DNA of 64,000 bases from Drosophila persimilis (Eukaryota; Arthropoda; Insecta; Diptera; Drosophilidae), in NCBI RefSeq assembly GCF_003286085.1, contig NW_020825298.1, forward strand, positions 1,488,001 through 1,552,000, given 5' to 3'. Positions 9,408 to 18,081 of the stretch are shown one piece after another. Positions within the stretch are counted from its first letter, which is position 1. Each line of letters opens with the position of its first letter. A program made the translations under genes and the position numbers. The notes under the pieces were generated by a model. That model saw only the letters and a list, made by a program, of their open reading frames with translations. It was not told where the DNA came from and did not search any database.

Positions 9408-11168
9408 ATGGAGAAAATATGCAGAGTTTGCATGGGAAATTCTGGACCATTCGCAAGTATTTTGGATGAGACACAAAAATCGGAGTGCGCAGGATACGTG
9501 GTTAGGCAAGGCGATTCACTAACAGAAAATATATGTTCGCCTTGCCTAGAGGCTACAGTGAATGCATTCAATCTTAAGGAAACTTGTGAGCAGAGCCATG
9601 AACGCAGTTTTCCAGTGGTGCAGGAGAATAAAGAAGACTTTTCCGATAGTCAGGAAGATGAGGACTGGGAACCGTCAGATAGTGAAAGTGACCAGAGTGA
9701 AAAACATTTTCAAACCGATCAAGATGGTAGCGATAACACTGATAAAAGTGATAACGCTGATAAAATTGATAGCACTGATAATACGGATCAAATTGATAAC
9801 ACTGATAAAATTGATAGACCACATAAATGTTCTCACTGCTCGAAGTCATTTAAAGAAGCATCCTATCTCAAAGTTCACATGCGAACTCACACGGGCGAGC
9901 GACCGTATAAGTGTTCTCATTGCTCGAAGTCTTTCTCTCACTCCGGAACTCTTCGGCTTCACATCCGTACGCACACGGGAGAACAACCCTACAAATGCAT
10001 ATTCTGCTCAAAGAAATTTCGACTAAAATCCAATCTTCAAACTCACACCCGTATGCACACAGGGGATCGACCCTTCAAATGTTCCCACTGCTCGAAGTCT
10101 TTTGCACAAAAATATAATCTTGATAGACACACCCGTACACACACGGGTGATCGACCCTTCAAATGTTCCCAATGCCCGATGTCATTTACACAAAAATTCG
10201 AACTCAAGATACACATCCGTAGTCATACGGGAGAACGACCTTATAAGTGTTCCCACTGCCCTAAGTCCTTTGCCCGATCCGATTGCCTCCGAATTCATTT
10301 GCGCTTGCACAAGGATGAACGAACCTACAAATGTAGTTACTGCTCGGAGTCATTTCAAGAAAAATCCGACCTCCAAAGACACAGCCATACACACAGCTGG
10401 GAACGGCCGTATAAATGTTCTTCCTGCTCAAAAACTTTCGTACATAAGTCTAAACTTGATAGACACACCCTTTCTCACACAGGTGAACGACCCTACCAAT
10501 GCACTCAGTGTTCGAAGTCATTTCCAGAAAAATCTAACCTAGAGATACACAACCGCACTCACACGGGCGAGCGACCGTACAAGTGTACCCACTGCTCCAA
10601 GTCTTTTCCTCACGCTGGAACTCTCCGCAATCACATCCGTACGCACACTGGGGAACGACCCTACAAATGCCCTGAGTGCTCGATGTCATTCACACAGAAT
10701 TCCGAACTTAAACAACACAGTCGAACTCACACGGGGGAGCGACCGTACGAGTGTTCTTACTGTCCGATGTCGTTTAAACAACTCGCCCATCTTCAAATAC
10801 ACACCCACACCCACACAGGTGAGCGGCCCTTTAAATGCTCTCGTTGCCCGAAGTCGTTTCCAGAAAAATGCACTCTCAATGTGCACATCCGGACTCACAC
10901 AGGGGAACGACCGTACAAGTGTACCCGCTGCTCTAGTTCTTATGCTCACGCCACTTCTCTTCGAGATCATATACTTTGGCACACGGATGAACGACCATTC
11001 GAATGCCCTGAATGTCCAATGGCTTTTATACAAAAATACAAACTTGATAGACACATCCTTACTCACACAGGAGAACGACCCTTCCAGTGCTCTCACTGTT
11101 TGAAGTCATTTAATCAAAATTCCCATCTCAAAATACACTTCCGAACTCATAGAGAATATTCACCCTAA
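9408..11168 (+). CDS. ZAD C2H2 zinc-finger protein, 16 fingers, shortened ZAD
   Basis: 586 residues. The ZAD keeps its four zinc ligands (C5, C8, C43, C46) but lacks about nine residues of the helix that reads TCIADMI in all paralogues, so its dimer surface is probably altered. An acidic linker contains a run of NTDKID/NADKID-type units (about residues 108-135). Sixteen tandem C2H2 fingers fill the rest to the stop; several linkers deviate (HKDERT, HSWERP, HTDERP). The start follows a TTGCAG acceptor by four bases. An AATAAA near 11427 is a possible polyadenylation site. Presumed nuclear DNA-binding protein. Confidence 0.9.
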   Translation: MEKICRVCMGNSGPFASILDETQKSECAGYVVRQGDSLTENICSPCLEATVNAFNLKETCEQSHERSFPVVQENKEDFSDSQEDEDWEPSDSESDQSEKHFQTDQDGSDNTDKSDNADKIDSTDNTDQIDNTDKIDRPHKCSHCSKSFKEASYLKVHMRTHTGERPYKCSHCSKSFSHSGTLRLHIRTHTGEQPYKCIFCSKKFRLKSNLQTHTRMHTGDRPFKCSHCSKSFAQKYNLDRHTRTHTGDRPFKCSQCPMSFTQKFELKIHIRSHTGERPYKCSHCPKSFARSDCLRIHLRLHKDERTYKCSYCSESFQEKSDLQRHSHTHSWERPYKCSSCSKTFVHKSKLDRHTLSHTGERPYQCTQCSKSFPEKSNLEIHNRTHTGERPYKCTHCSKSFPHAGTLRNHIRTHTGERPYKCPECSMSFTQNSELKQHSRTHTGERPYECSYCPMSFKQLAHLQIHTHTHTGERPFKCSRCPKSFPEKCTLNVHIRTHTGERPYKCTRCSSSYAHATSLRDHILWHTDERPFECPECPMAFIQKYKLDRHILTHTGERPFQCSHCLKSFNQNSHLKIHFRTHREYSP

Positions 11169-11992
11169 GTCTACTTTAAATAACTAATTTAAATACAAAA
11201 CCCAAACCTACCAAAGACATACACTAACTCTCAACACCAATGACTTGACTCCCATTCCGGTACTATCTGGTATATCACAATCTCGTAAGCACCCTGAGGA
11301 TTGCTTGCATGCGAAGCTAGGAAAAACAGATAAGGTCTGATTGCTCCAGACAAAGGACACCTTTCGGCCCACTAGTTAAGTCTGTGAATGTGTCCTTTGC
11401 CTCAAGCAGGTTATAGATCTGCATGCAAATAAATTCCTATGTACTATTAATGAAATCCTTTTTTTTGTCTTTGACAAATCAAAATTAAAATGAAATTTTA
11501 AATTGTTCACCAACTTAAAAAGAAAATAATTAATAAATATTTGTTTATTTCTTCATGGATTGGCAATGGGTATTTAAATTAAGAATATGGGATATATAAA
11601 ATTTACTTGGATAAATTCAATTGGATCTATTTATTAAGATTTTAAATTATAAAATAAAAACTTTATTATGACATTTAGTTTCTTTTTTAAAAAGGAGACT
11701 TCTGATATTTGGCACGTATGGTTCTGCTCATTTATCTCTTGAGAGGTGAGAAAATCGAACATAATGAATATTTTACAATTGGAATTTGTGATTGTTTTTT
11801 ATAATATTTTATTGGAATTAACATTTTAAGCCGACCTCTGATCTACATACATACATAATTTATTTAAGTCATAGAAGTCATGCTTAGCCGTTTCGACGTC
11901 AGTTTTAAAATCGATCTACTTGCCAGTCCTTACACTGCAACAACAAACAGTAACACAAAACGGCAAAGGAAATAGTCGATTGGGATTAGGCG
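11169..11992. other. Convergent intergenic region between two ZAD genes
   Basis: AT-rich, with the two flanking genes ending toward each other. AATAAA at about 11427 (+) and TTTATT at about 11859 (minus-strand signal) are plausible polyadenylation sites. No other gene seen. Confidence 0.45.
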
Positions 11993-13252
11993 TCATCGTT
12001 TTGACGAATAATTACGGTCCAGGGTTGGAGCAGTAGGAGCAATAGGATCTTCCATTCTCAACGTTCTTACGGATGTGATCTCGAAGAATGACGGAATGGC
12101 ACAGTTGTCGTTGCTTTTGTGAGTTAGTATGTGTCTTTGGTAGCTACTGTTTCTGTATCTAAAAGTCTTTGAGCAGTGGATGCACTTGTAAGGACGCTCC
12201 CCTGTGTGAGAACGGAGGTGTACCTGGAGATTCGACTTTTCCTGAAATGACTTCGAGCACTGAGTGCATTGGTAGGGTCGTTCCCCTGTGTGAGTAAAAG
12301 TGTGTCTATCAAGCTTTGATTTTTGTTTAAAAGACTTTGAGCAGTAAGAGCATCTATGCGGCCGTTCGCCAGTGTGAATACGGCTGTGTTCTCGGAGATG
12401 AAATTTTTGTTGAAATGACTGCGAGCAGTGAGAGCATTTGTATGGTCGTTTATCCGTGTGCAACCGGAGGATATGAATCCGTAGACTATCGGAACGGGAA
12501 AATGACTTAGAGCAGTGAGGACACATATGCGGCAGTTCCATGGCGTGCGTACAGTTGTGTACATGGAGATGGGATTTTTGTGGAAATGACTTCGAACAGT
12601 GGGAGCACTGGTAGGGTCGATCACCTGTGTGAGTACGAGTGTGTTTTTCAAGATTGCATTTTTGTATGAAGGACTTTGAGCAATGAGGGCACTGGTATGA
12701 AAGATCATTAGTGTGTGAACGAGTGTGTCTGTCAAGATTGTATTTCTGTGCAAACGACATCGAGCAGTAGGAACATTGGTAGGGTCGATCACCTGTGTGC
12801 GTACGGGTGTGTGATTGAAGATGGGCTTTTTGGTGAAAGGATTTTGTGCAGTCGGAGCATTTGAAGGGTCGTACAAATTGATCAATGTTATTGCTATCAT
12901 TTTGATTCATCTCTTCATCGTTTTCAAAATGTTTCGACTGCTCACTTTCAATATCTGACGGTTCCCAATCCTCATCTTCTAGAGTATCGGCAAATTCTTC
13001 TATATCCTCCACCATCACTGGGAAATAGAGTTTATGACTGTGCTCACAGGTTTTCTTAAGGGTGAATGCACTCACTGCATCCTCGAGGCAGGGCGGACAT
13101 ATGTTTTCTGGTAGTAAATCGCCTCGCCTAACCACGTACCCGGTGCACTGTGTTATCATGTCAGCAATGCAAGTTTCCAACGTGGGTCTTTCATCAAAAA
13201 TATTTGTGAATGGTCCGGAGTTTGTCATGCAAACTCTGCATATTTCCTGCAT
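11993..13252 (-). CDS. ZAD C2H2 zinc-finger protein, 9 fingers, inverted paralogue of 14535-16370
   Basis: 419 residues. The ZAD is complete (C5, C8, CIADMITQ helix, ENICPPC), followed by a DEDWEPSD-containing acidic linker and nine C2H2 fingers. The last four fingers and the tail, including the unusual FRYRNSSYQRHILTH finger and the NCAIPS...FEIT tail, are nearly identical to the C-terminus of the plus-strand gene at 14535, while the middle fingers differ in number. One finger has an extra residue (HILRLHT spacing). The start follows a TTGCAG acceptor by four bases on the minus strand. Presumed DNA-binding regulator. Confidence 0.9.
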   Translation of the reverse strand: MQEICRVCMTNSGPFTNIFDERPTLETCIADMITQCTGYVVRRGDLLPENICPPCLEDAVSAFTLKKTCEHSHKLYFPVMVEDIEEFADTLEDEDWEPSDIESEQSKHFENDEEMNQNDSNNIDQFVRPFKCSDCTKSFHQKAHLQSHTRTHTGDRPYQCSYCSMSFAQKYNLDRHTRSHTNDLSYQCPHCSKSFIQKCNLEKHTRTHTGDRPYQCSHCSKSFPQKSHLHVHNCTHAMELPHMCPHCSKSFSRSDSLRIHILRLHTDKRPYKCSHCSQSFQQKFHLREHSRIHTGERPHRCSYCSKSFKQKSKLDRHTFTHTGERPYQCTQCSKSFQEKSNLQVHLRSHTGERPYKCIHCSKTFRYRNSSYQRHILTHKSNDNCAIPSFFEITSVRTLRMEDPIAPTAPTLDRNYSSKR

Positions 13253-13404
13253 TGTCCTGCAAGTAAATGAATATTAATGAACGGAATACAACAATATTTA
13301 CATAAATATTTACATGAGAAATAAGCGTAATCAAACCCTCAAGCAGCCAATTGGTGTTAATTTTTTCCTCCACTTGAATTGTTTTAGTTTTGAGAAATGG
13401 AGAA

Positions 13405-13445
13405 GAGGAGAAGAAATGAGCTGTTAAGCGCAAGCTCATCTATTC
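13405..13445 (-). promoter_or_regulatory. Promoter-motif remnant upstream of the minus-strand ZAD gene
   Basis: On the minus strand GCGCTTAACAGCTC (near 13420-13433) matches the second motif of the shared promoter block. The first motif is not evident. Confidence 0.35.
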
Positions 13446-13473
13446 GAATGAATTTACATACATATGTATGTAT

Positions 13474-13553
13474 GTTGTGTTATCGAATGTACGCACACAG
13501 GAGAATGACCCTACCAATGTTTCCACTGATCCACGGTTTTTTCGCACGATTAG
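13474..13553 (+). pseudogene. Zinc-finger stub
   Basis: About 75 bp resembling a CGTACGCACACAGG...CGACCCTACCAATG linker-finger sequence, ending in a TTTTTCGCACGA stretch like that in the second ZAD gene (near 7010). It is frameshifted and is joined directly to an ine relic. Confidence 0.65.
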
Positions 13554-13554
13554 G

Positions 13555-13975
13555 CTTAGGCTTGGGCTGATATGGATTGGTATGCAGCAGCATAGCCGGA
13601 CTTCTTTCCCAAAAAAGCAGGTGGCTGGTTATGGGCAAGCACACGGTGTCCAGCCTCTACGCCAGCCAGCGAGAGTTCTGCTCCTGTTCTGTACAATTAT
13701 GCAAACGATATTCGCTACAACTAATTCTAGTGTATATTTGGAGGCCTCATTGAATGGAATATAGAATAACATGAATTGACAAACGATAATAGATACATAC
13801 GTAAGACTTTATCCATTTACATCCCAAAGCTATCTGCGCTGATCCGCAGCAAGTTGGTCAGCGCATAACCCGGTATGCAAGTTACTGATAAATATGCGCA
13901 CATACCATTGCCATGTCCTGTTGAGATACGTTGCGTGTTAAAAGCAGAACCTAAATGACAATAAAGAAAGGAGTC
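13555..13975 (-). pseudogene. Decayed copy of the last two ine exons (relic 4, longest)
   Basis: Collinear with ine 18130-18625. It contains the CATAGCCGGA...CCAAA stretch, GGTGGCTGGTTRTGGGC, CACGGTG...CCAGC and TGCTCCTGTTCTG (last exon), then the intron and the CCATTTACATCCC...GCGCATAACCCGGTATG part of the penultimate exon. Frame-breaking indels are present throughout. Confidence 0.85.
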
Positions 13976-14019
13976 AACGATATCTATATTTGTATAAATA
14001 CCAGCTTGAGAATGTACAT

Positions 14020-14280
14020 ATGTATTTATATTTTCGGAAAATCCACTAACAGTATTCCATGCCCACACCTGTTGCATACATAGGTACTAAATCCAGGCGT
14101 TGCTCTTGTGTGTAATCCAAAATCATTCCTCCCATGGGTCCTTCGAGGCATTGCAGATTTGCAATTTAGTTTGTGTTTTATCTTGTTCTGTCCTCTTCCA
14201 GTATCATATAACACAAAATTTAAATGAATATAATTTCTACTAAATATTGCAGTTAACATAAACTATTTCGATACCTTTAG
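14020..14280. repeat. Conserved block (copy 3)
   Basis: Same block as 890-1160 and 7895-8135, with CAGTATTCCATGCC, CCCATGGGTCCTTCGA and TTTTATCTTGTTCTGTCC. Confidence 0.7.
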
Positions 14281-14395
14281 CGCCAAGCAGCACTTTTTGT
14301 GGCTTTTCGCATAACATAAATTTGTCGTGCTACAATTCGCGTCTAACAGCTCTAATTATTATGTTTTGTGGTCAAAACAAACTAATTCGTGCCAA
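14268..14395 (+). promoter_or_regulatory. Promoter-like block upstream of the large plus-strand ZAD gene
   Basis: CGATA near 14268, GCGCCAAGCAGCAC near 14280 and GCGTCTAACAGCTCT near 14339 are followed by TTTTGTGGTCAAAACAAAC. Confidence 0.55.
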
Positions 14396-14534
14396 GGAAA
14401 CATCCAAACTACATTTTTGCAATTAATAAAAGCCGCACAGTGGGTTCGTTTTTTTGTTCAATATTCGATGCATTCGTGCATGCAATGGCGCGTCCTGTAT
14501 TATTTATATATAATAGTAATTTACTTGCAGGACT

Positions 14535-16370
14535 ATGGAGGAAATATGCAGAGTTTGCAGGGCAAACTCCGGACCATTCACAAATATTTTTGATGAGACA
14601 CACACATGGGACACTTGCATTGCTGACATGATATCACAGTGCACTGGGTACGCGGTTAGCCGAGGCGATTTACTACCAGAAAACATATGTCCGCCTTGCC
14701 TTGAGGATGCTGTAAATGCATTCAATCTTATAAAAACATGTGAGCAGAGCCATACACTCTATTTAACACTGATGGAAGACGATAGAGAAGAAGACCATTT
14801 GGAAGGCGGGGATTGGGAACCCTCAGACATTGAAAATGAGCAATCGAACCAATTAGAAACCGATGAAGAGATACACCAAGTTAACAACAATAAGACGGAT
14901 ATTGTGGACAGACCCTACAAATGTTCCAGCTGCTCAAAATCATTTCGGCTAAAATGCAACCTTCAAACACACACGCGTACTCACTCAGGAGAAAAATCTT
15001 TTCTGTCTTTTACAGAAAAATCGAATCTTAAAAGACGCACCCGTACGCACATGGGGAATCCACCTTATAAGTGCTCCCAGTGCTCCATATCATTTATAAA
15101 ACTCGCCCATCTTCAAATACACACACGTTCCCACACAGGTGAACGACCTTACCAGTGCTCTCACTGCCCGATGTCATTTACACAAAATATCAAACTCAAA
15201 GAGCACATCCTTACACACACTGGTGAGCAACCGTATAAGTGTTCTCTTTGCTCTATGTCCTTTGCCCAAAACGAAAGTCTTAGAGTTCATATCCGTTTGC
15301 ATAAGAATCAACGACCTTACCAATGTCCTCACTGCTCCAAGTCATTTTCCGTGAAAGGAACTCTACAGATTCACATCCGTACGCACACAGATGATCGACC
15401 CTACAAATGCTCCGAATGCTCAAAGTCATTTCGACTAAAATACACTCTTCAAACGCACACCCGTACGCACACAGGAGAACGACCCTACCATTGTTCCCTC
15501 TGTTCGATGTCTTTTATACAAAAATCATGCCTTGATAGACACACCCGTACGCACACAGATATACGAAGCTACGAATGCTGCCAATGTTTAAAGTACTTCA
15601 AAGAAAAATCCAGTCATGAAAAACACATCCTTATTCACTCAGACGAACGAACACACAAATTTCCTGACTGCCCGCTGTCAATTAGACCCCACCAGTGCTC
15701 TCACTGCTTTCAGTCGCTTACAAAAAATTCCGAGCTCAACGAACACACCTGTATTCACACTGTGGAGCTGCCGCACAAGTGTACACACTGCTCCAAGTCA
15801 TTTGCTCGATCCGATAGTCTCCGGATTCATATCCGATCGCACACGGGTGAACGACCTTACCAATGTCCTCACTGCTACAAATCGTTTAGCAAGGAAGAAC
15901 CTCTACATATTCACATTTGTACACACACGGGTGAACGACCATACAAATGCTCTCACTGCTCGCAGTCATTTCAACAAAAATCTCATCTCCGAGAACACAC
16001 CCGGATTCACACTGGCGAACGACCGTTCAGGTGTTCTTACTGCTCAAAGTCTTTTAAACAAAAATCAAAGCTTGATAGACACACTCTTACTCACACAGGG
16101 GAACGACCCTACCAATGCACTCAGTGCTCGAAGTCATTTCAGGAAAAGTCGAATCTCCAGGTACACCTCCGTTCTCACACAGGGGAGCGTCCTTACAAGT
16201 GCCTCCACTGCTCAAAGACTTTTAGATACAGAAACAGTAGCTATCAAAGACACATACTTACTCACACAAGCAACGACAACTGTGCCATTCCATCACTCTT
16301 CGAGATCACAGCCGTAAGAACGCTGAGAGAGGATGATACGATCGCTCCTACTGCAGAACAAGATCTTTAA
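14535..16370 (+). CDS. ZAD C2H2 zinc-finger protein, 15 intact and 2 degenerate fingers
   Basis: 611 residues. Complete ZAD (C5, C8, TCIADMIS helix, ENICPPC), GDWEPSDIENEQS linker, then fingers to near residue 590. The second finger has lost its CxxC half (only FTEKSNLKRRTRTH remains) and the tenth is reduced to a short HKFPDCPLS remnant, yet the frame continues, so both losses are multiples of three. The last four fingers and tail match the inverted neighbour at 11993-13252. The start follows a TTGCAG acceptor by four bases. Presumed DNA-binding regulator with a recently rearranged array. Confidence 0.9.
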   Translation: MEEICRVCRANSGPFTNIFDETHTWDTCIADMISQCTGYAVSRGDLLPENICPPCLEDAVNAFNLIKTCEQSHTLYLTLMEDDREEDHLEGGDWEPSDIENEQSNQLETDEEIHQVNNNKTDIVDRPYKCSSCSKSFRLKCNLQTHTRTHSGEKSFLSFTEKSNLKRRTRTHMGNPPYKCSQCSISFIKLAHLQIHTRSHTGERPYQCSHCPMSFTQNIKLKEHILTHTGEQPYKCSLCSMSFAQNESLRVHIRLHKNQRPYQCPHCSKSFSVKGTLQIHIRTHTDDRPYKCSECSKSFRLKYTLQTHTRTHTGERPYHCSLCSMSFIQKSCLDRHTRTHTDIRSYECCQCLKYFKEKSSHEKHILIHSDERTHKFPDCPLSIRPHQCSHCFQSLTKNSELNEHTCIHTVELPHKCTHCSKSFARSDSLRIHIRSHTGERPYQCPHCYKSFSKEEPLHIHICTHTGERPYKCSHCSQSFQQKSHLREHTRIHTGERPFRCSYCSKSFKQKSKLDRHTLTHTGERPYQCTQCSKSFQEKSNLQVHLRSHTGERPYKCLHCSKTFRYRNSSYQRHILTHTSNDNCAIPSLFEITAVRTLREDDTIAPTAEQDL

Positions 16371-16820
16371 GCGCTATCTATGAATTTTATATGTTCAATT
16401 ATGTTATTCCCCTTAACTGTAATTTTTTTTTCATATTTTACGTATTTTTTTACATACAGATCTCTTTGAACGAGATTACTGACAAAATTTATCAAACATT
16501 TTATATTTGATGTTAAATGTGTGGCCTTTATAAACAGTTTTAAATGTAAACTCTAATAAAACATTACAAATATCATACATTTAAGAATACATCTCAATTT
16601 TATGAAATTCTTGCACTCTAAAATAAGCTTTTTGAAAACCATTTATTTATATAGCCTAGCAGACGTTGATTACTAACTGCACTTGGCGAAAATAACCCAA
16701 CTGCGCATTCGTGGGGAAAATAAAAAATTAGTTATAAGCTATATATTTATCTACAAAAGTGTAGAATACGATTAATCCTTCATCAAAATTTAATGGCTGT
16801 AGCCAGCCTCTCTTATATTG
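16371..16820. other. Intergenic, AT-rich
   Basis: 3' flank of the large ZAD gene. AATAAAAC near 16555 is a possible polyadenylation signal. No gene seen. Confidence 0.45.
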
Positions 16821-16829
16821 AAGTTAGTT

Positions 16830-17066
16830 TAAAAACCTTCGACAAAAGTCATAAACTGTATTTCAAACTAATGGAAGAAGATGATGAAGAAGAGATATGT
16901 GATAATCTAAAAAAGACGAGGATGGGGAACAGTCAGATAGTGAAAGTGTGAAATCGAACCAATTGATGATAAATGATAATACGGATAATAATGAACTACC
17001 CTACAAATATTCCTTCTACTCGAAATCGTGTCCACACAAATGCTCGCACACTGGAGAACGACCCAG
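16830..17066 (+). pseudogene. ZAD zinc-finger gene relic
   Basis: Contains an AAAGTCATAAACTGTATTTC stretch (ZAD end/linker, as in QSHKLYF), a GAGGATGGGGAACAGTCAGAT linker similar to the DWEPSD region, and a broken finger (CCCTACAAATATTCC, then a CACACTGGAGAACGACCC linker). The ZAD and most fingers are gone. It is joined directly to ine relic 5. Confidence 0.75.
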
Positions 17067-17069
17067 ATG

Positions 17070-17305
17070 AGTGATTCTGGGCTTGCACACGGTAGCCAGC
17101 TTCTGTTTCAGAATGTACGAGTGCTACTCCTGTTCTGTACAATCACGCAAAATAAATTTGCAAACGATTATAAATAGCCCGGTGTGCAAGTAAGAGAGAA
17201 ATATGCGTACAAAAGACCAATGCCATGTAATATTGTGGTAAGTTTCCTAAGAGTAGCTGATGAGACTCAAAACCTAAATGACACTGGAGAAAGGAACCAA
17301 TCCAA
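17070..17305 (-). pseudogene. Decayed copy of the last two ine exons (relic 5)
   Basis: GGGCTTGCACACGGTAGCCAGC and TACTCCTGTTCTGTA match the last ine exon, then GCCCGGTGTGCAAGT...AATGCCATGTA and GTAGCTGATGAGACTC...AACCTAAATG match the penultimate exon. It is more deleted than relic 4. Confidence 0.8.
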
Positions 17306-17409
17306 GTGTCTAACATGTTGGCCAATGATAAACTCCGATGAAAAGATTGCAGAAGCAATCAACGGTACCTATATATTGTATTGCTGGAAAAGGACGTAAG
17401 TTTGTATTT

Positions 17410-17680
17410 TGAGAATGTATTTATATTATCAGCAAATCCGCTTACAGTATTCCATGCCGGCACCTGTTGCAGAGGTACTAAATCCAGACGCTGTTCTTGT
17501 GCATAATCGCTAATCTTTCCCATGGGTCCTTCGATGCACAGCAGATATGCAATTTAATTTGTGTTTTATCTTGTTCTATCTTCTTGCAGACATCACATAA
17601 CACAAAATTTAAATGAATATAATTTCTGCAAAACATTGCAGCTGACATAAAATATTTCGATAACACAGGGACACCTCTCG
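17410..17680. repeat. Conserved block (copy 4)
   Basis: Same block as 890-1160. It extends left into a stretch closely matching 720-890, so this copy and the one before FIG4 share the longest homology outside the 7.6/13.7 kb pair. Confidence 0.7.
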
Positions 17681-17765
17681 CGCCTAGCAGCACTTTTTGT
17701 GGCTTTTCGCATAACATAAATTGGTCGTGCCACATTTCGCGTCTAACAGCTCTATTCAGATAGAA
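17670..17765 (+). promoter_or_regulatory. Orphan promoter-like block
   Basis: CGCGCCTAGCAGCAC near 17679 and GCGTCTAACAGCTCT near 17738 at normal spacing, but no intact gene follows; only a finger stub lies at 17890-17945. Confidence 0.5.
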
Positions 17766-17845
17766 CCAATTTAAAACCTTCAAGTTGATAGAATGTCGAT
17801 CAACAGTTTAAATGTATTCTTTGTCTCTGTCTAAGTCAGGGCTTA

Positions 17846-17870
17846 GATATATATATATATATATATATAT
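17846..17870. repeat. (AT)n microsatellite
   Basis: A short run of alternating A and T between the orphan promoter block and the finger stub. Confidence 0.85.
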
Positions 17871-17887
17871 ACTGTATGGTTAGTGGT

Positions 17888-17945
17888 CAGGGCTAAAAAG
17901 ACACATCGAATTTCACACTGGAGACCGGTCAAATGCTCCAACTGC
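17888..17945 (+). pseudogene. Zinc-finger stub next to the native ine 3' end
   Basis: Reads LKRHIEFHTGD followed by a KCSNC-like half finger. It is the last zinc-finger remnant before ine and marks the original tail-to-tail junction between a plus-strand ZAD gene and minus-strand ine. Confidence 0.65.
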
Positions 17946-17985
17946 TATCGATATCGATTGTTCATGACAATGTCGATAATTTATT
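17946..17985. promoter_or_regulatory. DRE/CGATA cluster and ine polyadenylation signal
   Basis: A palindromic TATCGATA (17946-17953) overlaps a TATCGATT, with a further GTCGATA near 17973. These are DREF/BEAF-32-type cores. TTTATT at 17980-17985 reads AATAAA on the minus strand, about 100 nt past the ine stop, and is a good polyadenylation candidate. Confidence 0.5.
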
Positions 17986-18081
17986 TAGTTTGATTTAATC
18001 ATGGAAAGCCAGAAAAATGATTCATTAAAAATACTCAGAAATCGGTTTTAGTTGAACAGGATATTCGTGCCAAGCGCTAGC

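Larger units (their letters stand above)
13739..14960. repeat. Recent segmental duplication, copy B (partner 7637-8580)
   Basis: Near-identical to 7637-8580 over the ine relic, conserved block and promoter block. Here the attached zinc-finger gene (14535-16370) is intact, so copy A probably decayed after the event. Confidence 0.8.

Noticed and set aside
4727-16317. Second-frame open reading frames over the zinc-finger arrays
   Set aside because: They repeat every 84 bases with the fingers and arise from codon structure, not from separate genes.
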